Source of the DNA: an uncultured Pelagibacteraceae bacterium
GTDB taxonomy: Bacteria > Pseudomonadota > Alphaproteobacteria > Pelagibacterales > Pelagibacteraceae
DNA: 64,000 nucleotides
NCBI GenBank assembly: GCA_902627935.1
Contig: CACOLA010000001.1
Span: 186,001 to 250,000, forward strand
Direction of reading: 5' to 3'
Shown: piece after piece, positions 17,143-25,628 of the stretch
Numbering within the stretch: position 1 is the stretch's first letter
Layout of the letters: every line of letters begins with the position of its first letter
Program-made: the position numbers and the translations under genes
Notes under the pieces: model-generated
The model's database searches: none
Told to the model about the DNA's origin: nothing
What the model saw: the letters and a program-made list of their open reading frames with translations, nothing else

Positions 17143-19248
17143 ATGAATACGACTGTTGAAACAATATTATTATATACTATCGGGGCAGGGTTTTTATCCA
17201 TTGTTTACGGATTTTTTACTGGTAAAAATATTTTAAATTCAAGTGCCGGCAATACAAAAATGCAAGATATTGCATCGGCTATTCAAATTGGTGCCAAAGC
17301 TTATTTGGCAAGGCAGTACAAAACAATCGCAATTGTTGGTGTTGTAGTTTTAGTTGTAGTGAGTATTGCTTTTAGTCCACTAGTTGGTCTAGGTTATTTA
17401 ATTGGAGCAGCTCTTTCAGGTATAGCCGGTTATGTTGGAATGTTAGTATCTGTTCAAGCAAATGTAAGAACTGCAGAAGCTTCAAGAAAAGGACTTGCTC
17501 AAGGTCTTTCTGTTGCTTTTAGATCAGGTGCGGTTACTGGTATGTTGGTCGCTGGTTTAGCACTACTTGCAATAGCAGTTTATTATTATATTTTGGTAAA
17601 ATTGAATATTAATGAGAGAGAAATTGTTAATGCTCTTGTAGCTTTAGGATTTGGAGCTTCACTTATTTCTATTTTTGCTAGACTTGGTGGAGGAATTTTT
17701 ACCAAAGGTGCAGATGTAGGTGCAGATTTAGTGGGTAAAGTTGAAGCTGGTATACCAGAGGATGATCCAAGAAATCCTGCTGTAATTGCCGATAATGTAG
17801 GTGATAATGTTGGTGATTGTGCAGGAATGGCTGCTGATTTGTTTGAAACATATGCAGTAACAATTGTTGCAACAATGGTACTTTCATCAATTTTCTTTGT
17901 TGGTGATATGAATATGATGATCTATCCTTTAACAATAGGTGGTGCTTGTATTTTAACTTCTATAATTGGAACTTTTTTTGTAAAGCTTGGTAAGAATAAT
18001 AATGTTATGAATGCATTATATAAAGGGTTCATCGTATCAGCACTAACTTCTTTAATAATCTTATATCCTGTAACAGATTATGTTATTGGGTTCTCTAATG
18101 AATATACTGTCAATGGCAAAACTTTTAATGGTATGAGTTTATATTATTGTGGCGTTATTGGCTTATTAATCACTGGTTTATTAATTTGGATAACAGAATA
18201 TTACACTGGTACTGGATACCGTCCTGTTAGATCTGTTGCTGCTTCATCTATAACAGGTCACGGAACCAATGTAATTCAAGGTTTAGCAATATCAATGGAA
18301 GCAACTGCAATACCAGCGTTAGTCATTGTTGGTGGAATTTTATTAACAAATTTTATTGCTGGACTTTTTGGAATAGCAATAGCTGTTACAACGATGCTTG
18401 CGTTAGCAGGAATGGTTGTTGCTTTAGATGCTTATGGTCCAGTAACAGACAACGCAGGTGGAATAGCCGAGATGTCTAATTTAGATAAAAAAGTGAGAAA
18501 AACTACTGATGCGTTAGACGCAGTTGGTAACACTACAAAAGCAGTAACAAAAGGTTATGCTATAGGATCAGCTGGTTTAGGAGCTTTAGTTCTTTTTGCA
18601 GCATACACAGAGGACATCAAACATTTTTCTAAAGAAGCTGGTTCAGCTCTTGAAGGTATTGTTGTAACTTTTGATTTGTCAAACCCTTATGTTGTAGTGG
18701 GATTATTAATAGGTGGAATGTTGCCTTATCTTTTTGGCTCTATGGGAATGCAAGCTGTAGGTAGAGCTGGAGGAGCAGTAGTTATTGAAGTTAGAAGACA
18801 ATTTAAAAAATTTCCAGGTATAATGAAAAAAAAACAAAAACCAGATTATGCTAAATTAGTCGATCTTTTGACGGTAGCAGCTATTAAAGAAATGATAATT
18901 CCATCTTTATTACCAGTACTATCACCGGTAGTTTTATATTTTGCTATTTTAGCAATTGGAGGTCAGGTAGCCGCCCTAGCTGCAGTAGGTGCAATGCTAT
19001 TAGGAGTAATTATAACAGGTTTGTTTGTAGCTGTTTCTATGACTGCTGGAGGTGGAGCATGGGATAATGCGAAAAAATTTATAGAGGATGGTAATCATGG
19101 AGGTAAAGGGTCAGAGGCACATAAAGCAGCAGTAACAGGAGACACTGTAGGTGATCCCTATAAAGACACAGCAGGACCAGCAGTGAATCCAATGATTAAA
19201 ATTACCAACATCGTTGCTTTATTATTATTAGCAGTTATTGCTGGTTAA
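17143..19248 (+). CDS. hppA: Membrane proton-translocating pyrophosphatase, K+-independent type
   Basis: Integral membrane pump (about 16 helices) that hydrolyses cytoplasmic PPi to drive protons outward. The substrate site [20 protein letters not shown] (191-210) with [19 protein letters not shown] (217-235) is intact. The residue that sets potassium dependence is Lys466 ([11 protein letters not shown]), the K+-independent form. 701 residues. SD-like AAGG precedes the ATG at 17143 by a few bases. The monocistronic setting and good SD suggest strong expression; in an oligotroph it would recover energy from biosynthetic PPi (inference). Confidence 0.97.
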   Translation: MNTTVETILLYTIGAGFLSIVYGFFTGKNILNSSAGNTKMQDIASAIQIGAKAYLARQYKTIAIVGVVVLVVVSIAFSPLVGLGYLIGAALSGIAGYVGMLVSVQANVRTAEASRKGLAQGLSVAFRSGAVTGMLVAGLALLAIAVYYYILVKLNINEREIVNALVALGFGASLISIFARLGGGIFTKGADVGADLVGKVEAGIPEDDPRNPAVIADNVGDNVGDCAGMAADLFETYAVTIVATMVLSSIFFVGDMNMMIYPLTIGGACILTSIIGTFFVKLGKNNNVMNALYKGFIVSALTSLIILYPVTDYVIGFSNEYTVNGKTFNGMSLYYCGVIGLLITGLLIWITEYYTGTGYRPVRSVAASSITGHGTNVIQGLAISMEATAIPALVIVGGILLTNFIAGLFGIAIAVTTMLALAGMVVALDAYGPVTDNAGGIAEMSNLDKKVRKTTDALDAVGNTTKAVTKGYAIGSAGLGALVLFAAYTEDIKHFSKEAGSALEGIVVTFDLSNPYVVVGLLIGGMLPYLFGSMGMQAVGRAGGAVVIEVRRQFKKFPGIMKKKQKPDYAKLVDLLTVAAIKEMIIPSLLPVLSPVVLYFAILAIGGQVAALAAVGAMLLGVIITGLFVAVSMTAGGGAWDNAKKFIEDGNHGGKGSEAHKAAVTGDTVGDPYKDTAGPAVNPMIKITNIVALLLLAVIAG

Positions 19249-19258
19249 AAAATTAAGA

Positions 19259-19720
19259 TTAATTCTTGATCCTCTTTTTATTAAGGGGGTCATCAATTTT
19301 TTGTCTTACTGAACTCAAAAAATTATAAATAAAAGATTTTTTTGAGTAATTAATGCCAGTTATTTCCTCATCAAAGTTAATTTCATTCATGTCATTTTTA
19401 TCAAAAAATCTTTTACTCAGTAATATTCCTGAATTATCAACCTCTAAAACTAGAACATTATTTTCAAGTAATATTTTTTTCCCAAGCTTCGTTAATTTTG
19501 AGCTGCTGGTTTTTCTCTCAATATAAATATACACATCATTATCAAAGGTGCTTTTTGTAGAAGGCGGACCAATAAGTTTAATTATATCATTTTTATTAGT
19601 ATAATTAATCTTAAGTTTTGTTTGTTTTTTTTCTAAATTGTGTACACCATGATGTTGAACAACTTTATTTAATGAACAACTTGAAAATAAAATTAATGAG
19701 AGTAATAATAATTTTTTCAT
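19259..19720 (-). CDS. bamE: Outer-membrane assembly lipoprotein BamE (SmpA/OmlA family)
   Basis: Component of the BAM complex that inserts beta-barrel proteins into the outer membrane. Signal peptide with a lipobox ending at the Cys of LFSSC (residue 15). The SmpA/OmlA core follows: KNDIIKLIGPPSTKSTFDND..YIYIERK (about 43-70). 153 residues. The start codon at 19720-19718 shares bases with the ATG of the divergent next gene (CATG), so neither gene has its own upstream untranslated spacer. bamE beside the CBP3-type chaperone is the standard alphaproteobacterial arrangement. Confidence 0.88.
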   Translation of the reverse strand: MKKLLLLSLILFSSCSLNKVVQHHGVHNLEKKQTKLKINYTNKNDIIKLIGPPSTKSTFDNDVYIYIERKTSSSKLTKLGKKILLENNVLVLEVDNSGILLSKRFFDKNDMNEINFDEEITGINYSKKSFIYNFLSSVRQKIDDPLNKKRIKN

Positions 19721-20189
19721 GAAATCTGAATATTTAAATTTTTATAATAATTTAGTTAAATTAACCACTAATAAATTATTATATGAAGGTATATCAAACA
19801 AACAGGATAGTTTTAGTGACAGATTGACATTATTTCTATTCCATTTTGCATTTATTTTGAAAGAATTTAAGAGTGATGAAAATGAAAAAAAATTGCAAGA
19901 ATTGTACGATTTTAATTTCAGACAATTAGAATTAACTATTAGAGAAATAGGTTACGGCGATCAATCAATAAATAAAAAAATGAAAGATTATATTAATGTA
20001 TTTCATGGCATAATTTCTGAAATCCATTTTTGGAATAAGATTACATTAAATGAGAAAAGGCAAAAGTTATCAATTTTTTTAGAAAATTTTCAAAATATTG
20101 AATATTTAGTTGAATATTTTGATAAATTTAATGAACATTTATCAAAAAATAATTTGAATTCTTATTTAAAAAGTGTAAGTAAACTCTAA
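19719..20189 (+). CDS. Ubiquinol-cytochrome c chaperone family protein (CBP3-like)
   Basis: 156-residue helical protein of the CBP3/UQCC1 family, whose mitochondrial members help cytochrome b maturation for complex III. Recognition rests on [33 protein letters not shown] in the middle of the protein (pieces [12 protein letters not shown] and [10 protein letters not shown] are the family's conserved helices) and on synteny next to bamE and upstream of rpmF. No signal peptide. The yceD (DUF177) gene normally found between this gene and rpmF is absent; rpmF starts two bases after the stop. Confidence 0.78.
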   Translation: MKSEYLNFYNNLVKLTTNKLLYEGISNKQDSFSDRLTLFLFHFAFILKEFKSDENEKKLQELYDFNFRQLELTIREIGYGDQSINKKMKDYINVFHGIISEIHFWNKITLNEKRQKLSIFLENFQNIEYLVEYFDKFNEHLSKNNLNSYLKSVSKL

Positions 20190-20191
20190 TT

Positions 20192-20374
20192 ATGGCTGTA
20201 CCAAAACGTAAACAGACACCTTCTAGAACTGGAAAGAGAAGGGCTCAAAACATGAAATTTTCTTCAAAAAATGTTGTTGAAGATAAAAAATCTGGTGAAT
20301 ATAGGTTATCTCATCATTTAGATTTAAAAACTGGCATGTATAAAGGTCGACAAGTTTTAGACCCAAAAGAGTAA
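20192..20374 (+). CDS. rpmF: Large ribosomal subunit protein bL32
   Basis: 60-residue basic ribosomal protein beginning [17 protein letters not shown], the invariant bL32 N-terminus, with [17 protein letters not shown] later. It has no zinc-binding cysteines, so it is the zinc-independent form. It is two bases from the upstream gene and 12 from plsX; the rpmF-plsX pair is conserved in bacteria. Confidence 0.96.
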   Translation: MAVPKRKQTPSRTGKRRAQNMKFSSKNVVEDKKSGEYRLSHHLDLKTGMYKGRQVLDPKE

Positions 20375-20386
20375 ATTTTAGGTAAA

Positions 20387-21388
20387 ATGTCTTCATTCAT
20401 AAAAATTGCAGTTGATGCAATGGGAGGTGATAATTCACCAAATAAAATTATTAAAGGTATTATTCATCATTACTCTTCTAACAAAGACGTATTCTACAAA
20501 ATTTTTGGTGATGAAGAAAAAATTATTAAATGTTTAGGTAATAATTTAAATAAAGAAAATTTTCAGATTGTTAATACGAAAAAAAAAGTATCAAGCGAAG
20601 ATAGTCCATTAGAGGCAGCTAAAAGAGGGAAAGATACAAGCATGTGGTTGGCTGTGAATAGTGTTAAAAACAAAGATTGTGATATAGTAATTTCTGCAGG
20701 CAATACTGGTGCTTTATTAGTTATTTCTAAATTAAATTTGAAGATGATTGACAATATTGATAAACCAGCACTATCAGCATTGTGGCCAAATAAAAAAGGC
20801 ATGAGTGTTGTTTTAGATTTAGGTGCAAATATTGAATGCAGCTCAAAAAATTTATTTGATTTTTCTGTTATGGGAGCATCTTTATATAAATCATTATATC
20901 CACAAGAAACACCTAATGTAGCATTATTAAACATAGGTTCAGAAGAGTTAAAGGGCAATGAGATAATTAAAGATACTTACAAAATTTTAAATGATAAAAA
21001 ATCAGAAGATTTTGATTTTAATGGATATATAGAAGGTGATGAATTAATGGAAGGTAAAGTAAATGTAATAGTTTCAGACGGTTTTACTGGAAATGTTGCT
21101 CTTAAAACTGCCGAAGGTACTGCTAATTTTATAACTGGAGAACTCAAGAAAGCTTTGAGTGGGACAATTATTGGTAAAATATCTTCTCTGTTAAATATCT
21201 CTAATTTAAAAAAATTTAAAAAGAGGTTAGATCCAAGACTTTACAATGGTGCGATTTTTATAGGTTTAGACTCACCCGTTGTTAAAAGCCATGGTGGAAC
21301 AGACTATATTGGTTTTTCAAATTCTCTTGATGTTTGTTGTAGAATAATAAAAGGTAATTTAATAGAAAAAATTAAAAGAAATATTTAA
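20387..21388 (+). CDS. plsX: Phosphate acyltransferase PlsX
   Basis: Converts acyl-ACP to acyl-phosphate, the donor for phospholipid synthesis by PlsY. KIAVDAMGGDNSP (6-18) and ISAGNTGALLV (about 104-114) are the signature motifs, with SDGFTGNVALKTAEG near 227-241. 333 residues. The next gene, ihfA, begins two bases after the stop, so fabH, which normally follows plsX in this locus, is not here. Confidence 0.95.
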   Translation: MSSFIKIAVDAMGGDNSPNKIIKGIIHHYSSNKDVFYKIFGDEEKIIKCLGNNLNKENFQIVNTKKKVSSEDSPLEAAKRGKDTSMWLAVNSVKNKDCDIVISAGNTGALLVISKLNLKMIDNIDKPALSALWPNKKGMSVVLDLGANIECSSKNLFDFSVMGASLYKSLYPQETPNVALLNIGSEELKGNEIIKDTYKILNDKKSEDFDFNGYIEGDELMEGKVNVIVSDGFTGNVALKTAEGTANFITGELKKALSGTIIGKISSLLNISNLKKFKKRLDPRLYNGAIFIGLDSPVVKSHGGTDYIGFSNSLDVCCRIIKGNLIEKIKRNI

Positions 21389-21390
21389 TT

Positions 21391-21690
21391 ATGAGAATTA
21401 ATTTAACTAAAAGAGATTTAGTTAACTTAATTTATATGCAATTAGGATATTCAAAAAATATATCTGAAAATTTAATAAATGATTTTTTTGACAATATTAT
21501 AGAAAATCTTGTAAAAGAGAGATCTATAAAACTCTCAAAATTCGGAACTTTTTCTATAAGACAAAAAAAATCTAGATTAGGCAGGAATCCTAAAACTAAA
21601 GAGGAGAAAATTATCTCTGAAAGAAATGTGGTATTATTCAAACCATCAAAGGAATTTAAAAATTTTGTTAATATCAAAATAAATGAATAA
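21391..21690 (+). CDS. ihfA: Integration host factor alpha subunit
   Basis: HU/IHF-family DNA-bending protein of 99 residues. KLSKFGTFSIRQKKSRLGRNPKTKE (about 43-67) contains the beta-arm and the GRNPKT tip that inserts into the DNA minor groove. IHF rather than HU is supported by its place between plsX and a MerR-type gene, the standard ihfA locus. It overlaps the next gene by eight bases. Confidence 0.88.
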   Translation: MRINLTKRDLVNLIYMQLGYSKNISENLINDFFDNIIENLVKERSIKLSKFGTFSIRQKKSRLGRNPKTKEEKIISERNVVLFKPSKEFKNFVNIKINE

Positions 21691-22054
21691 AATAGATCAA
21701 GCATATAAAACTATAGGTGAGGTTGTTAAAATTCTTAATTTAAAAAGTAAGTCTGGTCAAAAAATACCTACACATACAATTAGATTTTGGGAGAAAGAAT
21801 TTAAACAAATCAAGCCAAAAATATTCTCAGGAAGAAGACGTTATTATGATAAAAAAAATGTAGAATTATTAAAAAAGATAAAATTTTTACTTAAAGAGCA
21901 AGGAATGACAATCAATGGAGTTAAAAAGATACTAAATTCAAGTAATACTAATAATCTTGACGAAATTTTAAATAAAACTATAAGAACTGATAATTTAAGA
22001 AATAAAATTAATAATATATCTGCAATTATTAAAGATTTAAAAAAACTAAAATAA
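21683..22054 (+). CDS. MerR family transcriptional regulator
   Basis: 123-residue protein with an N-terminal winged-helix MerR domain: YKTIGEVVKIL (8-18), HTIRFWEKEFKQIKPKIFSGRRRYYDKK (about 31-58, the recognition helix and wing), then LLKEQGMTINGVKKIL. The C-terminal part is short, with no cysteine-rich metal sensor or effector domain, so the signal is unknown. This gene follows ihfA throughout alphaproteobacteria; its targets are not known from sequence. Confidence 0.85.
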   Translation: MNKIDQAYKTIGEVVKILNLKSKSGQKIPTHTIRFWEKEFKQIKPKIFSGRRRYYDKKNVELLKKIKFLLKEQGMTINGVKKILNSSNTNNLDEILNKTIRTDNLRNKINNISAIIKDLKKLK

Positions 22055-22055
22055 T

Positions 22056-22247
22056 ATGGCAAAAAAAACACACGTAAAAGTTAGATTAGTCCCAGAAGCC
22101 AAACCTGATAGTTCTTTTTTTTATTATGTAAAAAAACCTGCAGGTGGTGAAAAAGCTAAGGTGAAATTAAAAGCAAAAAAATATAATCCAGTTACAAGAA
22201 AACATGAAGTTTTTGTTGAAAAAAAACTTCCACCACATAGTAAATAA
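22056..22247 (+). CDS. rpmG: Large ribosomal subunit protein bL33
   Basis: 63-residue basic protein with the alphaproteobacterial bL33 pattern: MAKKTHVKVRLVPEA, FFYYVKKP, KKYNPVTRKHEVFVEKKL. It lacks the CxxC pairs of the zinc-binding form. It starts one base after the preceding stop and converges directly on the chorismate mutase gene, with no bases between the two stop codons. Confidence 0.93.
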   Translation: MAKKTHVKVRLVPEAKPDSSFFYYVKKPAGGEKAKVKLKAKKYNPVTRKHEVFVEKKLPPHSK

Positions 22248-22538
22248 TTATTTTTTTTTAAAGTTTCTTCTCTCGTAATCAATGTACGACCAAATCATAT
22301 TTTTCCATATACGATTTGTTATTTTTGGATCTATATTTAATTTTTTTGATTTTTTTTGAATTTTTTCAAGGATAAATTTTATACGTTTTTTATCAACTAT
22401 TTCTTTCTTAAATTCCTTTAATTTTAAAACTTGTTTTACGAGATTAGTTCTGTCTTTAATTAAAGACAGCAGGCTGCTATCTAACCTATCTAATTTTGTT
22501 CTAATTATCTCTAGTTTTTTTTTGTTTTTAGGCGACAT
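22248..22538 (-). CDS. Chorismate mutase, AroQ type
   Basis: 96-residue helical protein. The pattern RTKLDRLDSSLLSLIKDRTNLVKQVLKLK (pieces LDRLDSSLLSLIKDR and VKQVLKLK, about 14-42) is the AroQ helix 1 with its active-site Arg and Lys; helices 2 and 3 follow. Role: rearranges chorismate to prephenate for Phe/Tyr synthesis. It is a stand-alone domain with no fusion to prephenate dehydratase. Start ATG at 22538. Confidence 0.8.
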   Translation of the reverse strand: MSPKNKKKLEIIRTKLDRLDSSLLSLIKDRTNLVKQVLKLKEFKKEIVDKKRIKFILEKIQKKSKKLNIDPKITNRIWKNMIWSYIDYERRNFKKK

Positions 22539-22581
22539 TTAATTTATTGGATTAATGAATAATTATTATATTTATCTAATC

Positions 22582-23607
22582 ATGTACAGTCAGAATAATC
22601 ATTTAAATTTAAAGCTTAAAATTTGGATGTTCTCATTATTGTTATTAATTACTCTTATAATTTTAGTTGGTGGTCTTACAAGGTTAACTGACTCAGGTTT
22701 GTCAATAACAACATGGGAATTATTTGTAGGTACTTTACCACCTTTGTCAAATGAAAAGTGGTTAGATTATTTTAATCTTTATAAAACTATACCTGAATAT
22801 AATAAACAAAACTTTAATATGACTCTAAGTGAGTTTAAAGTTATTTTTTGGTGGGAATGGGCTCATCGACAATTAGGTAGATTAATTGGATTGTCAGTTT
22901 TATTACCAATGATTTATTTCTCAATTAAAAACGGTTTATGGATCTTGAAAGAATATTTCATAATTTTTTTGTTAGTTTGTTTTCAAGGGTTTATAGGCTG
23001 GTATATGGTTTCAAGTGGTTTAGTTGATAGAGTAGATGTGAGTCATTATCGATTATCATTACATCTAGTTATAGCATTTATAATTTTGTCTATAGTTTTT
23101 TGGAAATTTCTTAAATTAACTGATATTAAAAATAACCAAATTACATTTAAGTTATATTCGCTAAAATTTTTTCTTTTATTAGTATTTTTGCAACTAATAA
23201 TAGGAGCTTTTGTTTCAGGTATGGACGCAGGTAAAGTTTACAACACTTGGCCTTTAATGGGATCTACATATTTTCCCAATGATAGTCGTTTTATTGAATT
23301 TTTAAATTTAGAAGTATTTGACAATCCAGCTATAGTTCAGTTTGTTCATAGAAATTTAGCTTATCTTATAGTTCTTGTATATTTTTATATACTTTATTCG
23401 GTTTTGAAAGAAGGAAATACAAAATTAAAATTTCCAATTATGATTATTGGATTAAGTTTATTTTTTCAAATTTGTCTGGGTATATTTACAATTCTATCAG
23501 GAGTAAAAATGTTTTATGCATCTCTACACCAGATAAATTCAATTATTATAATTCTTTCAACTTTATATTTTCTTTATATTACAAAGTATAAAGAGATTGG
23601 AAGTTAG
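22582..23607 (+). CDS. ctaA: Heme A synthase (COX15/CtaA)
   Basis: Oxidises heme O to heme A for cytochrome aa3 oxidase. Eight membrane segments; the heme-ligating histidines lie in WWEWAHRQLGRLIG (His95), DVSHYRLSLHL, FVHRNLAYL and SLHQINSII. LVGGLTRLTDSGLSITTW (29-46) is the COX15 signature. I choose ATG 22582, giving 341 residues, since a TATATT box ends nine bases upstream. An in-frame ATG at 22555 would add nine residues and cannot be excluded. Confidence 0.92.
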   Translation: MYSQNNHLNLKLKIWMFSLLLLITLIILVGGLTRLTDSGLSITTWELFVGTLPPLSNEKWLDYFNLYKTIPEYNKQNFNMTLSEFKVIFWWEWAHRQLGRLIGLSVLLPMIYFSIKNGLWILKEYFIIFLLVCFQGFIGWYMVSSGLVDRVDVSHYRLSLHLVIAFIILSIVFWKFLKLTDIKNNQITFKLYSLKFFLLLVFLQLIIGAFVSGMDAGKVYNTWPLMGSTYFPNDSRFIEFLNLEVFDNPAIVQFVHRNLAYLIVLVYFYILYSVLKEGNTKLKFPIMIIGLSLFFQICLGIFTILSGVKMFYASLHQINSIIIILSTLYFLYITKYKEIGS

Positions 23608-23634
23608 TTTTTTTGTTGATATTAAAATCTCAAA

Positions 23635-24963
23635 TTAACTAACAGCTTTTAAATTACCTTTTGAGGATTTATTCAAAGCTTGATCTAAATCTTCTATAAT
23701 ATCATCAATGTGTTCGATACCAATGCATAATCTCACATAACTTTGGGTTACTCCTGAAGCGGCAAGTTCTTTTTCATTTAATTGGCTATGAGTAGTACTG
23801 GCAGGATGAATAGCCAAACTTCTCGCGTCACCAATATTTGCAACGTGATAAAACATTTTCAAAGATTCTATAAATTTTTTACCAGCCTCTATCCCTCCTT
23901 TAAGCTCAATACCTACCATTGGTCCATTTCCTCCATTTAGATATTTTTTTGCTCTATCTGCAATAAGCTTATCATGTTCGGTAGAATAGATAACTCTAGT
24001 TACTTCTTTATGTTTTTTAAGGAAGTTAACAACGTACTCTGCATTTGCACAATGTTGTTTCATTCTTAATGCTACGGTTTCAAGGCCTTGAATTATAGCA
24101 AAAGCATTATCAGGAGAACATGCTGAACCCAAGTCTCTTAATAAACAAACCCTAGCTCTGACTGCAAAAGGAACATTTGCTCCAGTTAGTTCAGGTACAG
24201 CTTTACCCCAAACTGCTCCATTATAACTAGCATCTGGTTCATTAAATAATGGTTGTCTTTTAGGATCTGCTGTCCAGTCAAAATTACCACTATCAACTAT
24301 ACTTCCTGCAATAGCGGTACCATGTCCTCCAATATATTTTGTAAGTGAATGAATTACTACAGCTGCACCGTGCTCAATCGGCCTACATATAACTGGAGCA
24401 GCAGTGTTATCCATTATTAGGGGTATGTTGTATTTTCGACCAATATCAGATACTTCTTTTATTGGAAAAACTCTTAAATATGGATTAGGTAAAGTTTCTC
24501 CATAAAAAGCTCTAGTTTTATCATCGATTTGATTTTCAAAATTTTTTGGATCTTTTGGATCTGCATACCTTATTTCAATACCAAGTTTACTTAAAGTGTG
24601 AGTGAACAAAGATACTGTTCCGCCGTACAAGTCTGTAGAGCTTACAATATTATCACCAGACTGAGCAACATTTAATACAGAAAATAATGATGCTGTTTGT
24701 CCTGATGACACTGTTAAGCAAGCTAAACCTCCTTCTAGTGCTGCAATTCTTTTTTCCAGTACATCATTTGTAGGATTCATTATTCTTGTATAAATGTTAC
24801 CAAATTCTTTTAATGCAAAAAGATTTGCTGCGTGATCCACACTGTTAAATTGATAAGATGTAGTTCTGTAAATTGGAACTGCTACAGCATTAGTTGTAGG
24901 ATCACTCCTATAATCGCCACCATGTATTGCAATGGTCTCGGGGTTGTTTCTTTTTTTACTCAT
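23635..24963 (-). CDS. metY: O-acetylhomoserine sulfhydrylase
   Basis: PLP enzyme of the Cys/Met metabolism family that makes homocysteine from O-acetylhomoserine and sulfide. The 442-residue length, N-terminus PETIAIHGGDYRSDPTTNAVAVPIYRTTSY and the long mid-region with TGANVPFAVRARVCLLRDLG distinguish MetY from the shorter MetB/MetZ. The PLP lysine is Lys209 (HSLTKYIGGHG). An SD sequence AAGGAG (24968-24973) precedes the ATG by four bases and lies inside a SAM-V-like RNA element, so translation is expected to fall when S-adenosylmethionine is abundant. The only gene of its transcription unit here. Confidence 0.95.
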   Translation of the reverse strand: MSKKRNNPETIAIHGGDYRSDPTTNAVAVPIYRTTSYQFNSVDHAANLFALKEFGNIYTRIMNPTNDVLEKRIAALEGGLACLTVSSGQTASLFSVLNVAQSGDNIVSSTDLYGGTVSLFTHTLSKLGIEIRYADPKDPKNFENQIDDKTRAFYGETLPNPYLRVFPIKEVSDIGRKYNIPLIMDNTAAPVICRPIEHGAAVVIHSLTKYIGGHGTAIAGSIVDSGNFDWTADPKRQPLFNEPDASYNGAVWGKAVPELTGANVPFAVRARVCLLRDLGSACSPDNAFAIIQGLETVALRMKQHCANAEYVVNFLKKHKEVTRVIYSTEHDKLIADRAKKYLNGGNGPMVGIELKGGIEAGKKFIESLKMFYHVANIGDARSLAIHPASTTHSQLNEKELAASGVTQSYVRLCIGIEHIDDIIEDLDQALNKSSKGNLKAVS

Positions 24964-24967
24964 TTTA

Positions 24968-25025
24968 CTCCTTTTTTAGTGCTTTTACTTTATGTAAGGC
25001 GCACAATACAGTTCAAATGCCTACC
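24968..25025 (-). promoter_or_regulatory. SAM-V-like riboswitch of metY, proximal element
   Basis: On the minus strand the leader reads GTAGGC (25024-25019), ATTTGAACTGTATTGTGC, then GCCTTAC (25000-24994), which can pair with GTAGGC with one bulge. GTGC (25004-25001) can pair with GCAC (24982-24979) to form a pseudoknot. The element ends in ACTAAAAAAGGAG, so the SD of metY is part of the 3' strand. This layout and the GCACUAAAAAAGGAG end match the SAM-V class known from Pelagibacter and other marine bacteria, which blocks ribosome binding when SAM is bound. Pairings were made by eye. Confidence 0.82.
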
Positions 25026-25042
25026 GATTATATAATGAAGTT

Positions 25043-25088
25043 CCATTTTAGCAGTTTTATGCCCGCAATAGGATCAAATCGGCATTTA
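25043..25088 (-). promoter_or_regulatory. SAM-II-like riboswitch of metY, distal element
   Basis: Upstream of the SAM-V-like element the minus strand shows ATGCC (25085-25081) pairing exactly with GGCAT (25063-25059). Between and after them are GATTTG, CC, TATTGC, ATAAA and GCTAAAATGG in the order of the SAM-II consensus (GAUUU..CC..UAUUGC...AUAAA..GCUAAAA.GG). I read it as a second, independent SAM aptamer in tandem with the first. About 17 bases separate the two elements. Confidence 0.75.
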
Positions 25089-25131
25089 CTTTTCTATCAT
25101 AAAGATGAGTAATTGCAATATAATTATCAAA

Positions 25132-25159
25132 TTGACTTTGAAGTTAATAATAGTATTAA
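25132..25159 (+). promoter_or_regulatory. Candidate promoter of rplM-rpsI
   Basis: TTGACT (25132-25137), a 16-bp spacer and TATTAA (25154-25159) form a sigma70-type promoter. The rplM ATG at 25170 is ten bases past the -10, predicting a 5' leader of only a few bases. Confidence 0.4.
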
Positions 25160-25169
25160 TCCTGGCACA

Positions 25170-25628
25170 ATGACTAAATTCTTAAAAAAAGACCAGTTGT
25201 CTTCAAACTGGTATGAAATTGATGCTACAAACGCAGTAGTTGGAAGACTAGCTACAGTAGTAACAAAAATTATAAGAGGAAAAAACAAAACTACATTTAC
25301 TCCTCATATGGATGATGGAGATTTTGTAGTTGTTAAGAACATTGAGCATGTAAAATTTACTGGTAAAAAATTTGAAAATAAAAAATATTATAGACACACA
25401 GGTCATCCTGGGGGAATCAAAGAAACTACACCCGAAAAATTAGCTGAAAAAAAACCAGGTGAGGCTTTAAAGCTTGCGGTAAAGAGGATGTTGCCAGGTG
25501 GTGTTTTAGGAAAAAAACAATTAACTAAATTGAAAATTTACACTGGAAGTGAACACCCACATGCTGCTCAAAATCCAAAAGTAATTGAAATTGGAAAATT
25601 AAATAACAAAAATATCATAAGAAATTAA
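25170..25628 (+). CDS. rplM: Large ribosomal subunit protein uL13
   Basis: Ribosomal protein L13: WYEIDATNAVVGRLATVV (13-30), TFTPHMDDGDFVVVKNIEHV, YYRHTGHPGGIKETTPEKL and AVKRMLPGGVLGKKQLTKLK are all conserved. I place the start at ATG 25170 (152 residues, normal length, N-terminus TKFLKKDQLSSNWYEID). An earlier in-frame ATG at 25113 would add 19 residues overlapping the promoter region and is not supported. The ATG of rpsI follows the stop directly. Confidence 0.94.
   Translation: MTKFLKKDQLSSNWYEIDATNAVVGRLATVVTKIIRGKNKTTFTPHMDDGDFVVVKNIEHVKFTGKKFENKKYYRHTGHPGGIKETTPEKLAEKKPGEALKLAVKRMLPGGVLGKKQLTKLKIYTGSEHPHAAQNPKVIEIGKLNNKNIIRN

Noticed and set aside
17699-17935. Minus-strand frame inside hppA encoding a His/Gln/Leu-rich peptide
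   Set aside because: It is antisense to the most conserved part of the pyrophosphatase; the composition is what the reverse of GAD/GDN codons gives.
25113-25169. Upstream ATG extension of rplM and small plus-strand frames across 24832-25112
   Set aside because: These overlap the riboswitch leader and promoter region of the divergent metY/rplM genes; the L13 family starts at the ATG at 25170.
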